Assembly: GCA_041749255.1 (NCBI GenBank)
Contig: JBGTBR010000081.1
Span: forward strand, 1-64,000
Direction: 5' to 3'
DNA: 64,000 nucleotides
Source of the DNA: JABDLO01 sp041749255
GTDB lineage: Bacteria > Bacteroidota > Bacteroidia > Chitinophagales > Saprospiraceae
Shown: positions 37,147-45,920 of the stretch, in pieces
Layout of the letters: each line of letters opens with the position of its first letter
Position numbering within the stretch: position 1 is the stretch's first letter
The notes under the pieces: generated by a model
The model's input: only the letters and a program-made list of their open reading frames with translations
Databases searched by the model: none
Told to the model about the DNA's origin: nothing
Translations under genes and position numbers: made by a program

Positions 37147-38079
37147 ATGCATATATCGAAGATCCTAACTACCATCATCATCGCAGGGAGTATGGCCATG
37201 GGCACACTCTCAGCACAGCAAAGATATTTTGATGAAAGGTCTGTATACCGTCAGCATTTTATGTATCCGGTATTGGTAAATCCAGGCGCTACAGGCATCA
37301 ATGACTACCAGGAATTGATAGTCAATTACAGAAGTTCCTGGGCGGGTTTTCAGGATGCCCCTAAAACCATTACACTTAATTTTAACGGTCCTGTGGGTAA
37401 TCGGCTTGGTTTCGGCGCTCAGTTATTCAGAGACAACTTTGGAGTAGTAGAAACCTCAAAAGGAATGCTGTCCGTATCCTATACCATAGATTCTCCGACA
37501 AATAAAATAGGCTTCGGTCTTACAACTGAATACATCCAACACGTGGTGACCGGCGGTGCGATTGGCGGAACTATCATTGATCCCAATGATGTTTTATTGT
37601 TGCAACGATTAGACGGTAACCGCTTTTTCGATGCTTCTTTTGGTATATATGGTGTGTACGACAATTCATTAAAATATGGAGTAGCGTTACCATCTTTAAT
37701 CAGTGCCAAGCTCAATTCAGAAGATGGGGGTGCCGGTATGAAAGACCTGGGATACATCGTACACCTGGGCTACGAAGCTACCATGGCTGACGGCGAGATC
37801 ACAGTAGAGCCTTCGGTTTTTATAAAGAGTCTTAATAACATTCCTACGCATGCAGACTTCAATCTAAGAATGTCTTTTCTTGAAAACCGATTTACAGGAG
37901 CTGTAGGGTATACCATGGGAGCCAGTCAGGGTCTCGGATTTCTCATCGGCGCAAGAGTGGATAACTTTCACCTCAACTACTCCTATAATATAAGCACACG
38001 TCAGTTTCAGGACTTTAACAATGGAGGCCACGAAATTACACTCTCTTATACTTTTAACAGGAATTACAGTAATAAGTAA
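37147..38079 (+). CDS. PorP/SprF-family type IX secretion outer-membrane protein
   Basis: This is a 310-residue protein. The signal peptide (MHISKILTTIIIAGSMAMGT, then LSAQQ) leads into the family's opening, in which the mature chain reads an N-terminal pattern of FxxPxxxNPGxTG (HFMYPVLVNPGATGINDYQE), then NYRSSWAGFQDAPKTITLNF. A beta-barrel continues to the end. SprF-type proteins assist export or attachment of partner proteins carrying type B T9SS tails. The partner here is clearly the SprB-like protein B immediately upstream. Confidence 0.9.
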   Translation: MHISKILTTIIIAGSMAMGTLSAQQRYFDERSVYRQHFMYPVLVNPGATGINDYQELIVNYRSSWAGFQDAPKTITLNFNGPVGNRLGFGAQLFRDNFGVVETSKGMLSVSYTIDSPTNKIGFGLTTEYIQHVVTGGAIGGTIIDPNDVLLLQRLDGNRFFDASFGIYGVYDNSLKYGVALPSLISAKLNSEDGGAGMKDLGYIVHLGYEATMADGEITVEPSVFIKSLNNIPTHADFNLRMSFLENRFTGAVGYTMGASQGLGFLIGARVDNFHLNYSYNISTRQFQDFNNGGHEITLSYTFNRNYSNK

Positions 38080-38084
38080 GGGGC

Positions 38085-38710
38085 TTTTCAGGGTTTTGGC
38101 CTTTAGCAGTTCGCATTTAGCTCGTATGTTCGTAGCTGGTAGCCAAATAGCTTTTAGCAGTTGGCTTTTAGCAGTTAGCTGCATTGTTTTTCGCATTTCG
38201 TTTTTCGCAGTTGTGAGTTGATTTTTAGCTTTTAGAATTTCGCATTCCACTTTCCATTTCCCCCTTTCACTGCTTTCCGTTCACAGTTCACCGTTCAGAC
38301 TTTCAGACTTTCAGACCTTCGACTTTCAGACCATGAATGGCTCGTATTTCGTAGCTGGTAGCCAAATAGCATTTAGTAGTTGGCAGTTGGCTTTTGGCAT
38401 TTCGTTTTTGTCATTTCGATTTTCGCAGTTGAGAGTTGATTTTTAGCTTTTAGAATTTCGCATTCCACTTTCCATTTTCCCCTTTCACTTTCCTCTTTCT
38501 ACTTTCTACAGGTTGATCTCACATTCAAAATATTGGGCTAAAGCCCATATCATGATGATCACACTGCAACCCCGGGCTAAAGCCCGAGGCTATTGATATA
38601 GACCCCTAAACGATTCAACACTCTAAACTTTCACTTTCACTTTTTACTTTAAACTTTAAACTTTTCACTGTTCACCGTTCTTTCGACCTGCCGGAGGCGA
38701 AAACCTTAAT
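38085..38710. repeat. Mosaic word-repeat cluster 5
   Basis: GCTTTTAGCAGTTGGC-type and TTTTTCGCATTTCG words are followed by TCAGACTTTCAGACCTTCG words. A near repeat of the first segment lies at 38340-38480 (GTAGCTGGTAGCCAAATAGC occurs twice). Two GGGCTAAAGCCC palindromes lie at about 38538 and 38575, and a GC-rich core copy at 38690-38706. No gene. Confidence 0.75.
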
Positions 38711-39489
38711 CTAGACTGGTTATCATCTTAAAAATGAACAGAAAGATAGAGATGCATAAAGAACTGAATATTTAAAAATTCCAGGTATTTCAGAAAAAAG
38801 ATTTACCAATTCACAAGTATTAAATGAGTTTGAAAACACTCTAAGCACCATTAAAATTGCTCTCTCACGCCCATATCCCTAAAGGGAAGCCCGCCCACAA
38901 ATTGGTTGTAATAAAACTTGAATAAGATTCATTATAATTCACACCAAATAACCTACCTCTACACAAACAAAAAATATCAAATCATTGATCTCCCTATCTC
39001 CGCGCGAAAGCAACCCCCTTTAGGGGGCCAGGGGGCGCGCGTGGGCAAAAACTACTACGCCCTCACTTATTCTGCCTAAACCACGACCTTAACCTCAACC
39101 TCAACCTTAATCTAGACTGGTTATCATCTTAAAAATGAACAGAAAGATAGAGATGCACAAAGAACAGAATATTTAAAAATTCCAGGTATTTCAGAAAAAA
39201 GGTTTACCAATTCACAAGTATTAAATGAGTTTGAAAACACTCTAAGCACCATTAAAATTGCTCTCGCACGCCCATATCCCTAAAGGGAAGCCCGCCCACA
39301 AATAGGTTGTAATAAAACTTGAATAAGATTCATTATAATTCACACCAAATAACCTACCTCTACACAAACAAAAAATATCAAATCATTGATCTCTCTATCT
39401 CCGCGCGAAAGCAACCCCCTTTAGGGGGCCAGGGGGCGCGCGTGGGCAAAAACTACTACGCCCCCACTTATTCTGCCTTAACCACGACC
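38711..39489. repeat. Tandem duplication with 400-bp offset
   Basis: Two copies, 38711-39089 and 39111-39489, are nearly identical, starting TCTAGACTGGTTATCATCTT and ending with a block containing CAACCCCCTTTAGGGGGCCA. They are separated by 21 bases of TTAACCTCAACC-type hexamers, and the same hexamers follow the second copy. Each copy holds palindromes (CGCGCG, then CGCGCG about 30 bases on; TATCCCTAAAGGGA). No transposase or convincing ORF is present. It could be a duplicated non-autonomous element. Confidence 0.85.
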
Positions 39490-39590
39490 TCAACCTTAAC
39501 CTCAACCTCAACCTCAACCTCAACCTTAACCTCAACCTCAACCTCAACCTCAACCTCAACCTTAACCTCAACCTTAACCCTAACCTTAAC
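39481..39590. repeat. Hexanucleotide array (AACCTC/AACCTT)
   Basis: About 17 tandem hexamers alternate between CAACCT and TAACCT variants, C-rich on the plus strand. Any frame across it reads as a dipeptide repeat (LR or TS), which is an artefact of the period. The following 39591-40046 is AT-rich leader DNA; TATCTTTG at 39746-39753 is an exact -7-type motif for giant gene C. Confidence 0.85.
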
Positions 39591-40046
39591 TTCCCGACCC
39601 TTTGGTTTTTATTAAAATATTTTTCCCTCTTAAAGGACAATTGTCTAATTTTGTAACCAACAAAACAGAATGTCAATATACATTAAAATAAAACATAATA
39701 TTAAAAATACCATATATGAGTTATAAAATAGGTCAATCTAAAATGTATCTTTGTGTATAATGTGTATCAGAGAATGCTTTATTAAAGAATAAAGAACCAT
39801 TTCTGTGACGCATTAAAGAAAACTACACATTGGATTTTACTTGATTTGATAACCAAAACTATATAAGACGAACACAATCACTTCCAGTAAATTTCCACTT
39901 TTCTTTTTAATTTATTCGATTAAGGTCACATAGACTATATAGAGAGGTATGCCTTTGGGTGTATTGACCTGTATATGGTCTGTAATGGCTTTGGCTATTT
40001 TATTATTAACCAGAAATAAATTTTTTTTTAACCAAAACTCAATCTC

Positions 40047-43000
40047 ATGAAAATTTATGATTACAAAAAAACTATGCCATTTTTATGGTCTCTAGTTGTG
40101 TGCATGAGTTTTATGGTATGGTCCGTTAACCTTTCTGCCCAGCAAGTTGCTTGTGTAGGTAAGGTCAACGTAGAAGTCAGATTTGACGAAGACTGTACTG
40201 TAGAAGTCGATGCATCCACAATGGTAACTACCGGTACGGTCAGTTCCTATACTTTTCCGGCTGGAGTGCTAAAATCTGTTGGTGCAAACGGAGGGGAACT
40301 ATCCCCAGTTGACCAGGATGTACCCACAGTTCTTATCTTTAACGGAAATACTTCTTACACGCTGATGTTCAATGAATGCGGCATGTTTAAAGTCTCTGTT
40401 AACGAAGGTACCCAGGGCGGTTGCTGGGGTTACCTGAACGTTGAAGACAAAACTCCCCCAGTTTACGACAACCCTTGTCCGGAAGGATGGTGGGATGACA
40501 CAGCAGGCATAGGGTCGGGTGAATATGACTTCTGTATGACAGACTGTTATTCTTTGCCTTCACTTGTTGACTGGTTTGTAAAAGATGTATTGGATGATGC
40601 AGATGACTGCAGTGGTCCTGTAATTTTGGGCAATATAACCGTAAGAGTAAGAGAGTCGTATCGATGTTTAATGGATACTGTTCTTTACATAATGCGTTTC
40701 GATGACCAGAAGGGTAATTCCTCATTGGATACGGTATACTTCCTCGTTCGTCCTTTGACTGAAAACGATTTCACACTTCCAGATCCTATATTTGAAGGTG
40801 ATTGTAGCGATCTGGTATGGGATGCCGCACAGGGTCTTTACACAGTTCCTGTTTCTGTATCCGGTTATGCAGCCGTATACAATTCGCATTTGATGGAATA
40901 TATTGAGATTCCTTTCTCAGGTCCGAACAATACAGCTGCGGTGTGTAACTTTATCGGAAAGATTTCTGATCACGTACTTCCGGCGCACGGTGCTAACTGT
41001 AAGAGTTTCAAGATCGTTCGAACTTTGAAGTACATCGACTGGTGTACCGGAGCAATCATTGAATTACAGCAATTAATAGCTGCTAAAGATACGACACCTC
41101 CTACAGGTGAACTTAAGCAAACCAAAGCAGACGGTATCTACGGTACTGATCCATGGACTTGTGAAGCAGAGGTTAAGTTGCACGTAGATGCAGACGATGA
41201 TTGTAATCCTACAACTGTCAGAATTCTCAGTTTAAATTTGATGGATGACGGCGGTGTTAGCATTAATCCTAATCTGTATGGAACTTCCATTTCTGGAAGT
41301 GGCCGTGACATAACCATTTCCGGTTTACCGATTGGCGTATACTGGGTGACAGCACAGATCATTGATTGTGCCGATAATGTAGGTCAGACTGATACTATAC
41401 ACTTCGATGTTATCGACAAAACTCCTCCTGTAGCGATAGCTAAAGAGTTTACTGTGGTAGCGTTGGTAAAAGATCCACACGATCACGAAAACTTAGTGGC
41501 TAAGGTGTATTACAACAGCATCGACAATGGTTCATACGACCACTGTGGTGATGTACACCTTCAGGTAAGAAGAAAAGACTGGGCTACTCATGATTGTCCT
41601 AAAGATCCTAGCTGGACAGCTAATAAAGCCAACAGAGTTGGTGTATGGGCTGATTTTGTAGGTTTCTGCTGTACAGACGTCGGACAAAGCATCGGTGTTG
41701 AGTTATTGGTAACCGATGAATCAGGCAATACAAGCATTACCTGGGGATGGGTAAAAGTAGAAGACAATACTCCTCCACAAATCCATCTGGAAGATATCGT
41801 TGCATATTGCCACGATGATTTTGAAGGTTTGGATGAAGAAGACTGGAGAGATTTGGGTGGTGTATTTGCTAAAGCGGGTTGTGATGCAGTAGCGGTTCCC
41901 GATGCCATTCATTGGTTCGGAACAGGACCTACAGCTTTAGAAATCGAAGCCAGAAATGCTTTTATAGCTAGATATGATTTTAATCCAGGTTTATTTAACT
42001 ATGAGTGTAATTATGGATTTGCATACCTGTTATGGACATCTGAAACCACAAAGGGTCAAAAAGCCAGGAAATTCCAGTTCCTGGAAGTTCGATACATTGA
42101 CAATTTTGCTTGCGCCAGTGTAGATTGGCCACAAGAACTCGTGGAAGTTCATCTTTCAGGTGAAGGTGATGATTGCGAGATCGATGTAGACGAGCTTACA
42201 TGGATAGAAGGACCTTGTGAAATTATTGGATGGAATGTTGAAACTCAGGAGTTTAATCTTCAGGGGAATGCCAATGACGCGTGCAGAAAATTGATTAATG
42301 AGTATACCGTAATTAACTGGTGTGTATATAACTGGTTTATTACAAGTGTAACTCATGTTAATCCAGACTTGTTACTTGGCTTTACATTGATTGAAAATTT
42401 AGGTCAAAACTTTGGTACATTAAATCAAGCCTTAAAGACCTATCGCTTCCTGAATTTGTGGTATAGAGAGAAAGGTGATGCTAACCCATATATAGTGGAA
42501 TTGTTTACTGGTGGTGGTGGTAATGGTCTATTAAATTTACCATTCAGAGTCAGTTGTAATGGTATCTATTTAACTACTCCTCCACATAACGCTTACTTTA
42601 ATCCTAATCCTTTGGGAATATACAAGTATTCTCAGGTTATTAAAGTATTTGATGAGCAAGGACCTGTAGTAGAACCTCAGGATGACGGTAGAAACTATTC
42701 AACCATTAATTGTATCGTCAATGCGGATGTATCGGTAACAGCAGATGATGGATTGTGCGGATCTGATGTACTGAGATACGAACTGATATGGTGGAATCAT
42801 GTAACCCACAAGATTGATTTGACAAGGGGTAATAATGGATCAGTAACTATATTAAGTGGTGCTAACCCAAGAAACTCTTCTACAGGTACAGTATCCATGG
42901 TGATACGTGATCTGGAGTCTGGTTGTTACTGGTTAGCATGGAAAGTTTCTGATGGATGTGGTAATGTAACTATTGAGCCATTTGAAATTTGTGTCCTTGA

Positions 43001-44858
43001 CATTAAAGCACCCACACCTTATTGTGTGAGTCTAAGTTCTGCTCTGATGATTGACGGTTCCGTACAACTTTGGGCTGTAGACTTTGACCTGGGTAGCTTT
43101 GACTTCTGTCCGGTAGAGGGTCCTTTATACTTCACTTTCCGTGAAGGTGGAGAAAACAATCCTCCTCACCTGGCTGACCTTAACTGGATCCATTGGTATG
43201 AAAGAGGCGGAAGTGCTTCTATCGTAGATGGAGAAGTGGTTGGTACTGGTGGTGATCTGGTAGCTACTTTCAGACCTATAGCTGGTCAAACTTCAGCACA
43301 GGCTATTGCTGCCAGATTAGCTGCTTATGACCGTTACCTTGCCGGTGAGATTTACATGTGGATACCATTTGGAAGAACATTACAGGTTTCTATAAATGCA
43401 GCCGGTGACATTACAGCACTTACTCAATTGGGTACTGCTGATGGTACAGGTGGTAGTGCAGGTGTAGTATTCACTTGTGTGAATGATGATGCAATCTTTG
43501 CAGCGATGGTTCCTGGCAGAGTAGAAATACAAATGGCAGTTTGGGATGCTTTCTACAATGTAGACTGGTGTAATGTTACACTTGATCTTGCAGACAATAT
43601 GGGAGCATGTGACGATGGTGGTGCTGGTCCAAGAGCCAGAATCAGCGGTACAGTAGCTACAGAAGCAGGTAAGACCGTTGCAGAAGTAAAAGTTAACCTT
43701 GATAACCTCAGCAATCCTGAGTACAAGTTGACTTTCACAACCAGCAATGATGGTATCTATGCTTTCAACAGCAATCCAATGTACAATAACTACGACATCT
43801 CTGCTTCTAAATTGGATGCAGCTGACAATGGAGTAAGTACATTAGACCTGGTTATGATTCAGAGACACATCTTAGGTATCACTCCTTTTGATAGCCCGTA
43901 CAAATTGATTGCTGCGGACATCAATAGCGACAGAGCGTTGTCATCTACTGACATCATCGTGTTGAGAAAAGTGATTCTTGGATTGTATGACAACTTCCCA
44001 TCTAACAGCAGCTGGAGATTTGTAGATGCCGGCCAGAATTTAGATATGGAAAATGCTTTGGCAGACTTCCAGGAAGTAATCAATATTCAGGAATTGGAGT
44101 TCAACACTGACAACCAAAACTTCGTAGCAGTGAAGATAGGTGATGTAAGTGGTGCAGCTTCAGTAAATGCTCGTGACATTGCAACCAATGTCAGAAGTGC
44201 CAACACCATAGGTCTTCAGTTACTTGACAGAAATGTTAAGGCTGGCGAACTGGTACAGTTGACCTTCTCAAGCAATGACTTCAACCAGGTATACGGTTAC
44301 CAGTTCACATTCGAATTGAATGGATTGGCTTACCAGTCAGTATCAGGTGGAGTAGCCGCTATGACAGAGGATAATCTTGGATTATTGAGCGAAAACACTA
44401 TTACAGTATCTTACTCTGATGTGAATGCGATCAATGCATCTGACAACATGTTTACCATGGCTGTAAGAGCAACAAAAGACGGTTCATTGAAGAATATGAT
44501 TAATATAACAAGCAGTGCATTGAACAGTGAAGCTTATGTAGGTGAGTCTTTAGACATAGCCAACGTTGAGTTGTCATTGATCGGTGATGAGCTTGGATTG
44601 TTCGAACTGAAGCAGAACGAGCCTAACCCATTCAAAGAAACAACCGTTATCGGTTTCACTTTGGCTGACGAAGGTTTCGCAACGCTTACAGTATACGATG
44701 TAGCAGGAAGAGTTGTAACTCAACTTAGAGAGCAGTACGCTAAAGGTTACAATACCGTACAGTTGTCTAAGAGCCAGTTAGGATCTACCGGTGTATTGTA
44801 CTACACGCTTGAAAGCGGACAGTACACAGCTACTAAGAAGATGATCATTATTGAGTAG
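40047..44858 (+). CDS. Giant T9SS surface protein C with dockerin-like and cohesin-like modules
   Basis: This 1,603-residue protein is the largest of the three paralogues. After the signal (MPFLWSLVVCMSFMVWSVNL, then SAQQ) come the CVGKVNVEVRFDEDCTVEVD start module and HYR-like modules with the joints VEDKTPPVYDNPC and IDKTPPVAIAKEFT. A dockerin-like pair lies at about 1255-1320 (NGVSTLDLVMIQRHILGI, then ADINSDRALSSTDIIVLRKV), a cohesin-like domain at about 1385-1515 and a type A tail at about 1521-1603 (LKQNEPNPFKETTVIGF). The last 500 codons favour C-ending codons (TTC, AAC, CAG), which hints at high expression. It is probably a major exported protein. Confidence 0.85.
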   Translation: MKIYDYKKTMPFLWSLVVCMSFMVWSVNLSAQQVACVGKVNVEVRFDEDCTVEVDASTMVTTGTVSSYTFPAGVLKSVGANGGELSPVDQDVPTVLIFNGNTSYTLMFNECGMFKVSVNEGTQGGCWGYLNVEDKTPPVYDNPCPEGWWDDTAGIGSGEYDFCMTDCYSLPSLVDWFVKDVLDDADDCSGPVILGNITVRVRESYRCLMDTVLYIMRFDDQKGNSSLDTVYFLVRPLTENDFTLPDPIFEGDCSDLVWDAAQGLYTVPVSVSGYAAVYNSHLMEYIEIPFSGPNNTAAVCNFIGKISDHVLPAHGANCKSFKIVRTLKYIDWCTGAIIELQQLIAAKDTTPPTGELKQTKADGIYGTDPWTCEAEVKLHVDADDDCNPTTVRILSLNLMDDGGVSINPNLYGTSISGSGRDITISGLPIGVYWVTAQIIDCADNVGQTDTIHFDVIDKTPPVAIAKEFTVVALVKDPHDHENLVAKVYYNSIDNGSYDHCGDVHLQVRRKDWATHDCPKDPSWTANKANRVGVWADFVGFCCTDVGQSIGVELLVTDESGNTSITWGWVKVEDNTPPQIHLEDIVAYCHDDFEGLDEEDWRDLGGVFAKAGCDAVAVPDAIHWFGTGPTALEIEARNAFIARYDFNPGLFNYECNYGFAYLLWTSETTKGQKARKFQFLEVRYIDNFACASVDWPQELVEVHLSGEGDDCEIDVDELTWIEGPCEIIGWNVETQEFNLQGNANDACRKLINEYTVINWCVYNWFITSVTHVNPDLLLGFTLIENLGQNFGTLNQALKTYRFLNLWYREKGDANPYIVELFTGGGGNGLLNLPFRVSCNGIYLTTPPHNAYFNPNPLGIYKYSQVIKVFDEQGPVVEPQDDGRNYSTINCIVNADVSVTADDGLCGSDVLRYELIWWNHVTHKIDLTRGNNGSVTILSGANPRNSSTGTVSMVIRDLESGCYWLAWKVSDGCGNVTIEPFEICVLDIKAPTPYCVSLSSALMIDGSVQLWAVDFDLGSFDFCPVEGPLYFTFREGGENNPPHLADLNWIHWYERGGSASIVDGEVVGTGGDLVATFRPIAGQTSAQAIAARLAAYDRYLAGEIYMWIPFGRTLQVSINAAGDITALTQLGTADGTGGSAGVVFTCVNDDAIFAAMVPGRVEIQMAVWDAFYNVDWCNVTLDLADNMGACDDGGAGPRARISGTVATEAGKTVAEVKVNLDNLSNPEYKLTFTTSNDGIYAFNSNPMYNNYDISASKLDAADNGVSTLDLVMIQRHILGITPFDSPYKLIAADINSDRALSSTDIIVLRKVILGLYDNFPSNSSWRFVDAGQNLDMENALADFQEVINIQELEFNTDNQNFVAVKIGDVSGAASVNARDIATNVRSANTIGLQLLDRNVKAGELVQLTFSSNDFNQVYGYQFTFELNGLAYQSVSGGVAAMTEDNLGLLSENTITVSYSDVNAINASDNMFTMAVRATKDGSLKNMINITSSALNSEAYVGESLDIANVELSLIGDELGLFELKQNEPNPFKETTVIGFTLADEGFATLTVYDVAGRVVTQLREQYAKGYNTVQLSKSQLGSTGVLYYTLESGQYTATKKMIIIE

Positions 44859-44921
44859 TCATAGTTGATCGATAGAAAACTCATGACTGATTGAGTTAGA
44901 ACAAAATCGGTTTTTGGGATG

Positions 44922-44956
44922 GCCTCTTCTCGCTTCGTGCGGGAGGGGGCTTTTTT
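44922..44956 (+). terminator. Intrinsic terminator after giant gene C
   Basis: GCCTCTTCTCGC, then loop TTCGT, then GCGGGAGGGGGC gives a 12-pair stem with several G-U pairs, followed by six T residues. It is preceded by TTTTTGGGATGG, a string also found before the second terminator of gene D. Confidence 0.85.
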
Positions 44957-44962
44957 CATTTA

Positions 44963-45485
44963 TGGCGCTGTAAATTTCCCCCTGGCGCTGGAAATCACCA
45001 AATGGCGCTGGAAAATTTTTTCCAGCACGATAAGCAATGTGCGAAGCACGCCATTGATTCAATGTTGTTGAGCGTATTGTTTGTTTTTATTACTTCATGA
45101 AGATTGGTAACACAAAATGGCGTTTTACATTTTCTTTATGTTACACCTATTTCCAATCGATAACATCCCGTTACACGAAACTGAAAAACATGACTTTTTT
45201 TGGCTGGAACCTGTCCGCCTGTGGCTGGAAAAAATTTTCCAGCGCCTCTTGGGCGAAGCACGCCATTAATTCAAGTTGTTGAGCGTATTGTTTGTTTTTA
45301 TTACTTCATGAAGATTGGTAACACAAAATGGCGTTTTTCATTTTCTTTATGTTACACCTATTTCCAATCGATAACATCCCGTTACACGAAAATGAAAAAC
45401 ATTGCTTTTTTTGCTGGAACCTGTCCGCCTCTGGCTGAAAAATTTTCCAGCGCCACTTGGGCGAATCACACCATATTTTAAAGTT
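44963..45485. repeat. TGGCGCTG direct repeats and 211-bp tandem repeat
   Basis: TGGCGCTG occurs at 44963, 44983 and 45003, with an exact 20-base period. A larger unit then repeats with anchors GTTGTTGAGCGTATTG at 45064 and 45275 (211-base offset). It includes a conserved segment with ATTGGTAACACAAAATGGCG and GGAACCTGTCCGCC. The units are bounded by three palindromes of the form CTGGAAAATTTTTTCCAGC at about 45007, 45224 and 45434. Small frames inside it are not credible genes. Confidence 0.85.
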
Positions 45486-45681
45486 ACTAGACTATCTGTA
45501 GGAACTATTACCCATTGAAAACCAACGATTGATGATTAACCATAAACATGGATCACCATTACAGATAAATCCATCAAAAAAAACAACTTATAAAACTCTA
45601 CAAAATCAATGAATAACATATGTTAAAAAAAATATATAAAAAAAATGCTAACAAATATGACATTACATATTATATATTTTC

Positions 45682-45689
45682 TATATTTG
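45682..45689 (+). promoter_or_regulatory. Candidate -7 element for giant gene D
   Basis: TATATTTG matches TAnnTTTG exactly, about 230 bases upstream of the gene start. No good -33 TTTG is seen 19 bases upstream. The rest of 45486-45920 is AT-rich leader DNA without an ORF. Confidence 0.3.
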
Positions 45690-45920
45690 TTTTGTATTCA
45701 TAAATCCACCCAGGTGGAAAGAAGATAATAGAGAACTACAACCTACCATTTTCGGCTCGCATCTGATCCGGAGTTTTAAGAGATGATAATAGATAAACTT
45801 TGATTATATCTCTCCTGAGGGAGCAGTATAATATATGATTGCATTTCGGCTAAGGCACTACTTGTGTCTGAGTCATTTTAGGTTTATTCAAAATAATTTA
45901 TCACTAAAAACTTGGATCTC

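Noticed and set aside
39481..39590. Chromosome or plasmid telomere
   Set aside because: The array is internal, flanked by ordinary genes on both sides and has no hairpin end or telomere-resolvase gene.
39319..39676. Two long frames with TSTSTS or LRLRLR repeats
   Set aside because: They are translations of a hexanucleotide array on either strand; there is no start context, no domain, and the composition is dictated by the period.
45097..45481. Two related small plus-strand frames of 61 and 93 codons
   Set aside because: They are copies of the 211-base tandem repeat read in frame; no conserved domain and no sensible start.
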